IMG/VR virus record: IMGVR_UViG_3300045120_000547
Span: 1 to 47,923 of that record
Length of the DNA stretch: 47,923 bases
Reading direction: 5' to 3' (one strand)
Source of the DNA: a virus
The notes under the pieces: model-generated
Seen by the model: only the letters and a program-made list of their open reading frames with translations
What the model was told of the DNA's origin: nothing
The model's database searches: none
Shown here: piece after piece, positions 27,541 to 37,200 of the stretch
Layout: every line of letters begins with the position of its first letter
How positions within the stretch are numbered: the first letter of the stretch is position 1
Program-made: the position numbers and the translations under genes

Positions 27541-27971
27541 TGATCCAAATCCTTTCCCGTTCCGACAAGATTACATCCAAATCCCAACAGAAAGAATATT
27601 ATTCGGATTTCAGCCGGAACCTGGACCTCAATCCCATTACCGGCTTTCTTGTTCGGTTAACCAATGAGGATGCCATCAAGACTTCCCTGGAAAATCTGGT
27701 GATGACGATGAACGGCGAACGATACTACCATGATACCATTGGGTCTTCCGTCCTGGCCTCAATGTTCGACCTTCAGGATGAGCTAACTATTCATAAGGTT
27801 CGTTCTTCCATTGAAACCTGCCTCAGAAACAATGAGCCCCGGGCCTCTAATGTGACGGTGGAGGTTACTCCGGATGTCATAAATAACCTATTGACGGTAA
27901 ACATCAGATTTGTCTCCATAAATTTACCCAATCAGGTTCAGGAATTGAACATAACCCGTAGGATTCGTTAA
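27540..27971 (+). CDS. 25: gp25 baseplate wedge protein
   Basis: The 143 residues contain YYSDFSRNLDLNPITG, EDAIKTSLENLVMT, NGERYYHDTIGSSVLASMFD and the C-terminal RFVSINLPNQVQELNI. These are the hallmarks of gp25/lysozyme-like wedge proteins shared by contractile injection systems. It joins gp6 and gp53 in the wedge core and anchors the sheath start. TAATG overlaps link it to the genes on both sides. Confidence 0.92.
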   Translation: MIQILSRSDKITSKSQQKEYYSDFSRNLDLNPITGFLVRLTNEDAIKTSLENLVMTMNGERYYHDTIGSSVLASMFDLQDELTIHKVRSSIETCLRNNEPRASNVTVEVTPDVINNLLTVNIRFVSINLPNQVQELNITRRIR

Positions 27972-29740
27972 TGGCTAATAACAGTTCTGTCCTTAACCTT
28001 GTTGATATCGACTTCGATGTTCAGAAAGCCGCTTTGGTTGCCTATCTTTCAAATCAGGACCGGTTCAGAGGCTATGATTTCGCCGGTTCTGATATGAATG
28101 TCCTTCTGGATGTTCTGGCAATCAATTTGCAGAAACATGCTTTTTTCACCAATATGAGTTTTTCGGAGGGGTTTATTGATTCGGCCCAGCAAAAATCCAC
28201 AATCTTTTCTCATGCCAAAGATTTGAATTATACTCCCCGGAGTGCAAGGTCCTCCCGGGCGAATGTGACGGTGACCTTTCAGGCTTCAGCGGAGAACCAA
28301 CCCTATGTGGTTCAGAAGGGTCAATCCTTCTCCGCTCAAATCAAGAACCAGAATTTCATTTTTACTATTCCGGAAACCCTGACGGTTTCATCCTCAAATA
28401 CGACTTTTACATTTACCACCGATGTCTATGAGGGAATTTATGTCAAAGACTCCTATATCTTTGATGCATCTGCGGAATCCCCCTCCTTCAAGATTAATAA
28501 CCTCAATGTTGACACCTCCAGCCTTGTCGTCAATGTCTATGAGGACGATGCAGTCCTGGGGCAAGTTTTTAACAAAACAACATCCCTTCTAGGACTAAAT
28601 TCATCTTCCAAAGTATTCTTCCTCCAGACTGACGCGGCCGATGCATCCTATGAGGTAATCTTCGGGGATGGGGTCATGGGATATCAACCCAAGAACGGGT
28701 CCCTGATCGTTCTGGACTACAGAATTGCGACCGGACCCAAGTCAGATGGATCATCTGTGTTTTCCATCAATTTTGATCCGACCGTTCCATCTTCAGAGGG
28801 GGAACTGACCGGTAATATTAATGTCGTTACCAATCAGGTAGCAGCGGGCGGAACACTTTCCGAAAGCGTTGAGTCGGTTCGATTCTACGCTCCCCGCCAC
28901 TTCGAAGTTCAGGAAAGAGCAGTATGTTCCTCCGATTTTGACATTTTGTTAAGAACACAGTTCCCGGAGATTGATGCCGTCAATGCCTATGGGGGAGAAA
29001 CCCTGACGCCCCCGCAGTACGGGAAAGTTATAGTTGCGGTTTCTCTTTCAAATATTGATGGTCTGCCTCAGTCCAAACAAGACGCATTCTATAATTTCCT
29101 GCGGCCCCGAATGATGATGACGGAATTTCCAATCTTCCTGGAACCTTCCTTTACCTATATTGATGTGACCTCAACTATCAACTATGACATAAATGTCACA
29201 ACTGTTACGGATAACCGAATCAAAACCCTGGTAACGGCCGCCATTACTGATTATAATTCCGAATTTCTGAATGATTTCAATGTGACATTTCGTTATTCCA
29301 AGTTTACCAGAGTTATTGATGATGCCGACCCATCTATTATCAGCAACTCCACCGATATCAACCTCTGCAAGAAGATTGTGCCCCTGACGGATATCCCTCA
29401 AACCTTTGTTCTGAATTATGATTTGAAGGTAATGCCGCTTCGGCTCTATTCAACAAATTTTGTTTTTGAGGGGGAAATCAGTTCCTTTGTTGATGACGGG
29501 TCGGGGAATGTCAAAATCAAGAAAACCTCCGACCAGACCACAACAGCCACTACTATTGGCTCCATCAATTATACTTCGGGTTTTGTTCAGATCAATTCCT
29601 TTCAACCCGATTCATTCGATGGTAATGCCATTACGATCTACGTTAAACCTGTGGAGCGGGATATCTCTTGTAAAACCAATACGATACTTAAGATTTTACC
29701 GGAGAACCTTAAATTGAAAGTGGTACAGGTCCGTAGTTAA
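27971..29740 (+). CDS. 6: gp6 baseplate wedge protein
   Basis: The 589 residues begin with the typical gp6 pattern (DFDVQKAALVAYLSNQDRF, GSDMNVLLDVLAINLQKHAF, then DLNYTPRSARSSRANVTVTF). The middle holds the Baseplate_J-like core (EVIFGDGVMGYQPKNGSLIV), followed by a second core with FDILLRTQFPEIDAVNAYGG. gp6 forms the ring that holds wedges together. The start overlaps the gp25 stop. Confidence 0.93.
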   Translation: MANNSSVLNLVDIDFDVQKAALVAYLSNQDRFRGYDFAGSDMNVLLDVLAINLQKHAFFTNMSFSEGFIDSAQQKSTIFSHAKDLNYTPRSARSSRANVTVTFQASAENQPYVVQKGQSFSAQIKNQNFIFTIPETLTVSSSNTTFTFTTDVYEGIYVKDSYIFDASAESPSFKINNLNVDTSSLVVNVYEDDAVLGQVFNKTTSLLGLNSSSKVFFLQTDAADASYEVIFGDGVMGYQPKNGSLIVLDYRIATGPKSDGSSVFSINFDPTVPSSEGELTGNINVVTNQVAAGGTLSESVESVRFYAPRHFEVQERAVCSSDFDILLRTQFPEIDAVNAYGGETLTPPQYGKVIVAVSLSNIDGLPQSKQDAFYNFLRPRMMMTEFPIFLEPSFTYIDVTSTINYDINVTTVTDNRIKTLVTAAITDYNSEFLNDFNVTFRYSKFTRVIDDADPSIISNSTDINLCKKIVPLTDIPQTFVLNYDLKVMPLRLYSTNFVFEGEISSFVDDGSGNVKIKKTSDQTTTATTIGSINYTSGFVQINSFQPDSFDGNAITIYVKPVERDISCKTNTILKILPENLKLKVVQVRS

Positions 29741-32223
29741 TGACTGTCAATAATGAAATCATTCCTTCTAAGGTTTCCAGCTTAGTCCCTACTCAGTTTC
29801 CTTTATGGTTTCGGGAGAAGGGTCCGCAGTTTATTGCTTTTGTGCAGGCCTATTATGAGTGGATGGAACAGGCCGGTAATCCTCTTTACTACTCCCGCCG
29901 CTATTATGAAATCAAGGATGTGGACCGGACCCTTGATGAATTCATAATTCATTTCAAAGAGAAATACCTAAAAAACATTCAGTTGACGACTAAATCCGAT
30001 ACCCGACTGTTGATTAAACATGCCCTGGATATCTATCGCTCCAAAGGCACAGAGCGTTGTGTTCAGTTGCTCTTTCAGTTGGTCTATAATGAGCCCACCC
30101 GTTTCTATTATCCCTCTCAGGACCTCTTCAAGCTTTCGGACGGGTCGTGGCGTTTCCCTTATTACCTGGAATTAACCCTGGCCGATTCAAATGTCAACTT
30201 GGTGCATAAGTCGGTTCGGGGATCAAACTCCGGGGCCACAGCTTTTATTGAGGATGTCGTCCGGCGGAGAACTAACGGTACCCTTCAGGATGTGGCCTAT
30301 ATCAGTGCTCTGAAAGGTAATTTTGTAACTGATGAGAAGATAGTCCCCAACGATGGTTCTATTTCCATCAATGATTGCCCTTATATGAAGGGTTCCTTGA
30401 CGACTATTGAAATCTCTCCGCCGGGGGCAGGTATCAATTATTCGGTGGGGGATATTATTGATTTCTCTTCGACGTATGGAACCGGGGGAAAGGCCAGAGT
30501 TGCCAATACCACTAACCAATTTGGGCTGGTGTCATTCAGCCTGGATGATGGAGGGTATGGTTTTACCACCGATGCCAATGTTCATATTTCAAATATTGCT
30601 TTGAATGTCGCCAACCTGACGACCTCCAACATCGCCCTCTTTTCTTATTTCCGCTTCGGTAACACTATCACTCAACCCCTCTCAACTATCTCTTATATCT
30701 CAGCCAACGGTAATCTCTCAGAGGGCGATGCCATTACAACTTATTATGGTAATAATTCAGTGATGGGTACCGGACGGATATTAGAAGAGGTTCAGACCAA
30801 TTCGACGGCTGGAAGCCTGCTGGTGAGTTTGGTGACCGGGAGCTTGAATAACACCTTCTATACGACTGCTAACGCTGTGAAGGCAAATGTGGCCGTTGCA
30901 GGCTATGCGTCCGTCAATGCTACCGGGAAGTTTATCGCTAACCTGAATTCTGTGATTTTGACCGTTTCCAATACCTCTAACTTCAGTATCTCCGAAAAAA
31001 TCTATCAGGGTTCCACTCATGGTATCCTGGCCGGTACCCTGGGATCAAATCTTTATATCGATAGCATTTATGGGACGTTCAAAAGTGGCATTCTGGTCTA
31101 TGGTTCAAATACCGGGGCGACCTCAAATGTTACCTCCATTGGTCTTTCTCTTGGTCTGATTGATATCAGTAACACCTTTACGGCGGCGGATGGCAATTAC
31201 TTTTGGGCTAATACAGAGAACAATTATATTTCCGGCACTATCACTAGGTTGGATGAAGCAGGTTCAGGCCTCTCCGTATCCCTTTCCAATACATTCCTAC
31301 TGACTGAAACCATCCATGACCCTAACCAGAGTCTGGACAATTATACGGCCCTGGCGTTGAATGCCGCGACCTATGGCTTTCCCGGCAACCCTTCGGCCAA
31401 CGCTAGTGTCGGGGCCCTTCATACATGGTTTACCAATACTGATATAACCATTGGTAAGCTATCTGATATTATTCTTCATGGTTTTGGGCAGGACTACACC
31501 ATTGCTCCCTTTATCGTTATTGATGAAGAACGAATCTCAAACCATCAATTTCATGATCCGATCCTGACGATAACGGGGGGCGTCTCTTTTACCAATGGGG
31601 AAGTTATTACCCAGGAAGCTTCGGGGGCCAGAGGGACAGTCCTAAGTGATAGCAACTCAAGTATCCTTTATCTACAGTCCAACAGGTATTACCGCTCTAA
31701 TTCTTTTATTAATACCACCAACTCAACAACTATTATCATGGGGTCTCAATCGGGCCTCTCCGCAAACGTTGCGAACGTGACTTCAAATGTCCACTCTGCT
31801 GTCATGGGGCGGAACGCCGTCCTGGAATCCAGCTTTATTGAGGCCAATGGTACTATTACGGAGCTTTCTGTTACCGTTAGCGGCTATGGATTTCAGGAGG
31901 GGGAACTAATCGATATCATTTCTCAAAATTCTGCCAACGATGTTCCGGGAATTGGGATAGTCCACCTTGGTAAACAGGGAAAGGGGGGAGGCTATTACCG
32001 GCAAAAGGGGGGTTACCTTTCCGATCAAAAGAAGTTGTTTGACGGAGATTTTTACCAGAACTACTCCTATGAAGTTATCTCTAATCTGATGCTTTCTAAA
32101 TATAAAGATATGTTGTTCGCGATCTCTCATCCGGCCGGGACTAAGCTCTTTGGTCGTTTGGCCCATGCCACGTCAACGAATACCGCCTTAAGCATTGATA
32201 AATCAGTGATAAATATCACATGA
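29740..32223 (+). CDS. 7: gp7-like baseplate wedge protein
   Basis: The 827-residue protein sits between gp6 and gp8, as gp7 does in T4. The N-terminus (FPLWFREKGPQFIAFVQAYY, EWMEQAG, DEFIIHFKEKYLKNIQ, GTERCVQLLFQLVY) resembles wedge proteins of T4-like phages. The rest (about 150-760) is a long beta-rich series with repeated Asn/Thr/Ser-rich strands, suggesting stacked beta domains. The assignment rests on synteny and the N-terminal pattern. The stop overlaps the gp8 ATG (ATGA). Confidence 0.75.
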   Translation: MTVNNEIIPSKVSSLVPTQFPLWFREKGPQFIAFVQAYYEWMEQAGNPLYYSRRYYEIKDVDRTLDEFIIHFKEKYLKNIQLTTKSDTRLLIKHALDIYRSKGTERCVQLLFQLVYNEPTRFYYPSQDLFKLSDGSWRFPYYLELTLADSNVNLVHKSVRGSNSGATAFIEDVVRRRTNGTLQDVAYISALKGNFVTDEKIVPNDGSISINDCPYMKGSLTTIEISPPGAGINYSVGDIIDFSSTYGTGGKARVANTTNQFGLVSFSLDDGGYGFTTDANVHISNIALNVANLTTSNIALFSYFRFGNTITQPLSTISYISANGNLSEGDAITTYYGNNSVMGTGRILEEVQTNSTAGSLLVSLVTGSLNNTFYTTANAVKANVAVAGYASVNATGKFIANLNSVILTVSNTSNFSISEKIYQGSTHGILAGTLGSNLYIDSIYGTFKSGILVYGSNTGATSNVTSIGLSLGLIDISNTFTAADGNYFWANTENNYISGTITRLDEAGSGLSVSLSNTFLLTETIHDPNQSLDNYTALALNAATYGFPGNPSANASVGALHTWFTNTDITIGKLSDIILHGFGQDYTIAPFIVIDEERISNHQFHDPILTITGGVSFTNGEVITQEASGARGTVLSDSNSSILYLQSNRYYRSNSFINTTNSTTIIMGSQSGLSANVANVTSNVHSAVMGRNAVLESSFIEANGTITELSVTVSGYGFQEGELIDIISQNSANDVPGIGIVHLGKQGKGGGYYRQKGGYLSDQKKLFDGDFYQNYSYEVISNLMLSKYKDMLFAISHPAGTKLFGRLAHATSTNTALSIDKSVINIT

Positions 32224-34229
32224 CCGAAACCAATCTCACCACTCCTTTTTATCGCTACAAGAACGCCCAGCTTCTCTCCGATGAACTGAAGACCGGCGTC
32301 TATTATTTCTTTGGGGGAGATCACCTAGACCATTCGAATAGTGAAATTCAGGATGTCCATTCCAGCGTACATGATACCTTGGTTTCGACTTATGAGAATA
32401 TGATTTTTGGGAAGAAGATTACCAACACAGATATCAAATTTGTCGTTCGAAAAATTCTTTATGATCCCGATACCGTCTATGACATGTATGATGATGAAGA
32501 TAGCGATCTGGAGACTTCCGATTTCTATGTCATAGTCAATGAAGGTTCTTTCTATCATTATTGGAAATGCCTGGATAATAATCAAGGGGCCAACTCAATT
32601 TCAACCCCCAGCTTTGTGGCGGGGGCCAATACAGAACTCTATCAGACCGCCGATGGTTATCGCTGGAAATACATGACTTCTGTTGATACGGCGACAGTTG
32701 ATAGGTTTGTGACTTCTAACTTCTTTCCCATTGTTTCAAATACAGAGGTCGCTGATAATGCTATTAATGGGGCTATTGATGTAATCAAGATTGAAAACCA
32801 AGGGGCCCGCTACGATAACTATCTGGACGGTACGTTTAGAGGAACTGATCTTCGTATCAATGGTAATACCTTTCTTTACAACCTATCTAACTCAGTTGTC
32901 GCGACCACCAATGGATTCTATACCGGTTGTCTGTTATATATCTCAGGTGGGACCGGCTTGGGTCAGTATACCCTAATTACTGATTATGTGGCTAATTCAA
33001 CGGGAAATATCATTGAAATTGCCGAAGAATTCAATGTTTCTCCTTTGAATGGTACCACCTATGAAATTCGTCCCAATGTTCTGGTTCTACCGATAGGTCC
33101 CGCCCCCTCTGAGAACGTTGTAGCTAGAGGCCTAGTCAATTCCGTCAACAGCAATTCAATCTACAGAGTGGAAATCTTAAACAGGGGGGCCGACATTGTT
33201 CAGGCATCCGCTGTAGTCGTCGCCAATGACATTTTAGGAATTTCAAACACCGCCGATGTCCGGGTTATCTACGGCCCTCATGGGGGACATGGTTATTGGT
33301 CTTACCAAGAACTCTTTTGTAAGGATTTGGAGGTCTCTGTTACCCTCCCGAACACAATGATTGCTTTACTTCCTCCGACCAATAAGTATCAACAAGTCGG
33401 TATCCTTGGTAATCCCTTGTTTGCAAACGTAAATTTACATTTTTCATCGCCGACCGGTCTGTTTTCAACGGGGGAAACACTCTATCAGTTCACCAAGGCA
33501 TTTCTTAATTCAAATGTTACCGTAAATACCTCTAATTGTTTGATAAAATGTAATACCGCCAATTGGATTCTACAGGTTCAGGCCGATGATTATTTGGTCT
33601 TGTCTAGTTCGGACGGCACACAAAATGAATTAGCTCAAGTCAATACCGTCGTCAATGCGACTGCTTTCCTGGTTAAGGAAATCCCTAGTATTATTGCAAA
33701 CAATGCCATTGTTTATAAGGCTAATCTTCAGGCAAATTCCATCATTACCTCAATAGATACGGCAAATAGCATTTTTGTAGATAACTGTTCTTCCTTGTTT
33801 GCAACTTCCGCTCAAGTAATCGGGGCCGATTCGGGCTCCCTGGCCTCTATTTCTAGCATAATTCGAAACGATGCGGTCAAAAGCTTTAGCACCTTCATAG
33901 AGTTAGATAAATATATTGTAAATGTACTTTCGGGTGCTTTTACGGAGAATGAAGTAGTCACCCAATCCGGGACTTCAAACGCCGTTTTATTCTCAATTGA
34001 CGGGTCGGGGGGTAATGCCAATTTATATATGAGTAATTTTACGGGGCCAAAATTTGATACAGGGAATCTACTTGTGGGAAATACCAGCGGGGCCTTGGCA
34101 TCCGTACAGAACGTCTTTTCAAGGGAATTGGTCTATGGATCAGGTCAGGTGATGTATCTAGAGAATATCGACCCGGTTACCCGCTCTAATAATCAAAATG
34201 AACAGTTCCAATTCATACTGAGATTTTAA
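32220..34229 (+). CDS. 8: gp8 baseplate wedge protein
   Basis: The 669 residues start like T4 gp8: TPFYRYKNAQLLSDEL, GVYYFFGGDH, then FYVIVNEGSFYHYWKCLDNN and ADGYRWKYMTSVDTATVDRF. T4 gp8 has 334 residues, so this protein carries about 300 extra C-terminal residues of beta-rich Asn/Ser/Val sequence (LFSTGETLYQFTKAF onwards). It connects gp7 and gp10 in the wedge of T4. Confidence 0.88.
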   Translation: MTETNLTTPFYRYKNAQLLSDELKTGVYYFFGGDHLDHSNSEIQDVHSSVHDTLVSTYENMIFGKKITNTDIKFVVRKILYDPDTVYDMYDDEDSDLETSDFYVIVNEGSFYHYWKCLDNNQGANSISTPSFVAGANTELYQTADGYRWKYMTSVDTATVDRFVTSNFFPIVSNTEVADNAINGAIDVIKIENQGARYDNYLDGTFRGTDLRINGNTFLYNLSNSVVATTNGFYTGCLLYISGGTGLGQYTLITDYVANSTGNIIEIAEEFNVSPLNGTTYEIRPNVLVLPIGPAPSENVVARGLVNSVNSNSIYRVEILNRGADIVQASAVVVANDILGISNTADVRVIYGPHGGHGYWSYQELFCKDLEVSVTLPNTMIALLPPTNKYQQVGILGNPLFANVNLHFSSPTGLFSTGETLYQFTKAFLNSNVTVNTSNCLIKCNTANWILQVQADDYLVLSSSDGTQNELAQVNTVVNATAFLVKEIPSIIANNAIVYKANLQANSIITSIDTANSIFVDNCSSLFATSAQVIGADSGSLASISSIIRNDAVKSFSTFIELDKYIVNVLSGAFTENEVVTQSGTSNAVLFSIDGSGGNANLYMSNFTGPKFDTGNLLVGNTSGALASVQNVFSRELVYGSGQVMYLENIDPVTRSNNQNEQFQFILRF

Positions 34230-34232
34230 CAA

Positions 34233-37200
34233 ATGATCAACCTGTCTGCCGCTCCCTACAATGACGATTACACTGAAACCAAGGATTTTTATAAAATTCT
34301 GTTTCAGCCGGGTGTATCCGTTCAGGTCAGAGAGTTAAATCAACTTCAATCGATCTTCCAGAAGCAGATTGAGCGGTTCGGGGATAATATCTTTTCATCG
34401 GGTTCTATCCTATCGGGCTGCAACTTTCAGTATTACAATCCCTATTCTTATATCAAGATCAAGGATATTGATTTTTCGGGGGACCTTGTAGTCCCTTCCC
34501 GGTATCTTGGCTATAATGTCCTCAATGAAACTACCGGACTAAGAGGTATTGTCGTTAATACCCAGGATGGTTTTGAGTCTACTAGTCCCGATCTTAAGAC
34601 CTTGTATGTGAGCTATCGAAACAGCAGTGATGATACCGCCACCCATGAATTTGCGGCAGGCGATACTCTTAAAGTCTTCGATCCGGTTGTCAATGGTATC
34701 GAAGGGATTACAATTGTTGGGGGCGGCCTGGGCTTCGCCAATAATGATCGTCTAATTGCGACTAGTCAGGTTGTTCTGAGTGTGTCTTCCGGTACTCTGA
34801 CCAATAATGATTTCTTGTTGAACTCCCTGGGAGCTAATGTTGAAATCATTGGTATTGATTCTGCTACTCTAGCGTCTGCCAATCAGTTTATTGTGGCGGT
34901 TGCTCCTAGAGTCACTGATCTCACCAATTCAGCGGCAAACTCTGTATTCTGGACCCTGAATGTCGGAGATAGCGTTACCAACCCGGCTGCTACCCTGACA
35001 GCCTCAGTCATTCGAAAAATCGGTAGTGGATTCTCCGGAAAGATCGTCACCGATTCGGTTGGGACTATCATTCGAACCCAAACCCTCTCAAAAGGTGTTT
35101 CTTATAATTCCTTACCCTATATCACTGTTCGATCCATTAACAATCCTAGCGGTTACAATACTCTCAATCTAGCCCCTAAGAATTATATCACCAAAGTCAT
35201 TGTTTCAAATGAGGCCAACTCAGTTGGTAATGGCTATGCCTTTGGTATCTCAACCGGCGTGATCTATCAAAAAGGCTATCTGCTAAGGGTTGATCCCCAG
35301 ATTATTCTAATTTCGAAGTATGATACGATACCCAACAATGTGGCTGTTGGGTTTATCACCACAGAGGAAATCATTGACTATAATATCGACCCCAGCTTGC
35401 TAGATAATGTCAACGATACCCAAAATGCCCAGGCCCCAGGTGCAAACCGCCTCCGTCTAACTCCACAAATTCAGGTTACAAGTTCTGATCTGGCCGCCGC
35501 CAATGCTTCCTTCTTCACCATTGCGGAGTGGCAGGAAGGCCGCCCCGTTAAAATCAGTGCCACTACCGACTACAGTGTCATTGGGGATGAAATGGCATCC
35601 CGTACCAAGGATGCATCCGGAAACTTTGTCACCGACCCGTTCCTGGTCACAACCCGCTCCGCTCTTGATGCAAACAATGAAGGCGAATTTTTCAACATAG
35701 TGATCGATCCAGGTAATGCCTATATCGATGGTTACCGGGTCAACACCACAGCCAATTTTAATATCCAGGATCGAAAGGGAACCGATACAGCCACTCTTAA
35801 TAGTCATAGTGTCTCTTTGAATTATGGGAATTATGTCATTATTAAGAATGTGGTCGGGACCTTTGGATTTGCGGCGGGGGATAGCGTAAATCTTTATGAC
35901 ACCGCCAAGGGAATTCTTGCCGACCCGACATCCATTGAGGCTGGTTCTCTGACACCCGGGGGGGCTGTTATTGGTACCGCCAATATCCGAATGATGACAT
36001 ATCTTTCGGGAACTCCCGGAACCTCTGTCGCTCAATACAAGCTTTATCTCTTCAATGTCCAGATGAGCACCGGTAAGAATTTCAAGAATGTCCGGGCCGT
36101 CTATTATAATGGTACCAAGAAAGGTGTCGGGGACATTGTGACTGTCCTGGACACTACAACCAACACTCAGATAGCTTCTATTATCGATCCCACACACAAG
36201 ACCCTGTTGTTTTATTGTGGGGTGGATTCTCCAAAGAATGCCAATGCCTGTACCTATACCTATCGTTCGGTCAGTACCTCTCAGACTGTCTCTAATGGGG
36301 GAAGCTCAAATGCGTCCCTGGTTATAGATATCAGTTCAGGCTCCGATATCTTTCCTTACAGCGGTTCTCTATCTTCTTCTCAATTGACCGATCTTTATGT
36401 GGTTCCTACTCAGGTAGATATGGTGGCGAATGATGCCATTACCGGGACCTTTACGGCAAACTCCACAACGGCAAATGCCATCGGCTCTTCCTCAACCTTT
36501 CTGACCGATCTGGCCGTTGGAGATTGGGTAACGGTGGCCGCCAACTCAACGGCGGGTTCCGATCTTCGTCAAGTGCTCAGTATTACCAATAATACCTTCC
36601 TGACTCTTAGCTCTAATTGCTCATTCTCAAATACATCAGCTAAGCTATATCGAACCTATCCGTTGAATGTTCCGGTACCTTTTGGTATCAGGACCGGTCT
36701 TTCCGCCAATGTCAACGTCAACCAGAACATTATGACTCTGGATTTTGGGTCACCATTTTCATTCTCTGCGACTAAGACCGCAACCGTTGCTTATAATGCC
36801 GAACAGATTAACGTATCACAATTGACCAAGACGCCTAATCGCAACAAGTTTGTTCGACTATGCCTTTCTAATAATGCCGGTACGACCACCGGTCCCTGGG
36901 CTATGGGTATCCCGGATGTCTTTAGATTGAGTGGGGTCTATGTCGGTAACTCAACTGTTTCCAATACCGGAACCAACTATATCAAAAACTTCTTTGTCGA
37001 TCACAACCAAAATCCTGATTATTATAATATGTCTTATCTGTACAAGGACCCCAAGAGTGGGCTGTCCTTAGGTTCGGGGGACTATCTTTTGGTTCAATTT
37101 GATTATTTTACCAGAAGTGGGGCGGGTTTCTTTGATGTGGTCAGCTATCGTCAAACCTCTGATGCCGATACAATCTTTTTACAAGATTCTCAGCCGCTTT

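Noticed and set aside
33907-33913. ATAAATA on the plus strand inside gp8
   Set aside because: Inside a coding region with no start codon at suitable distance; probably chance in an AT-rich stretch.
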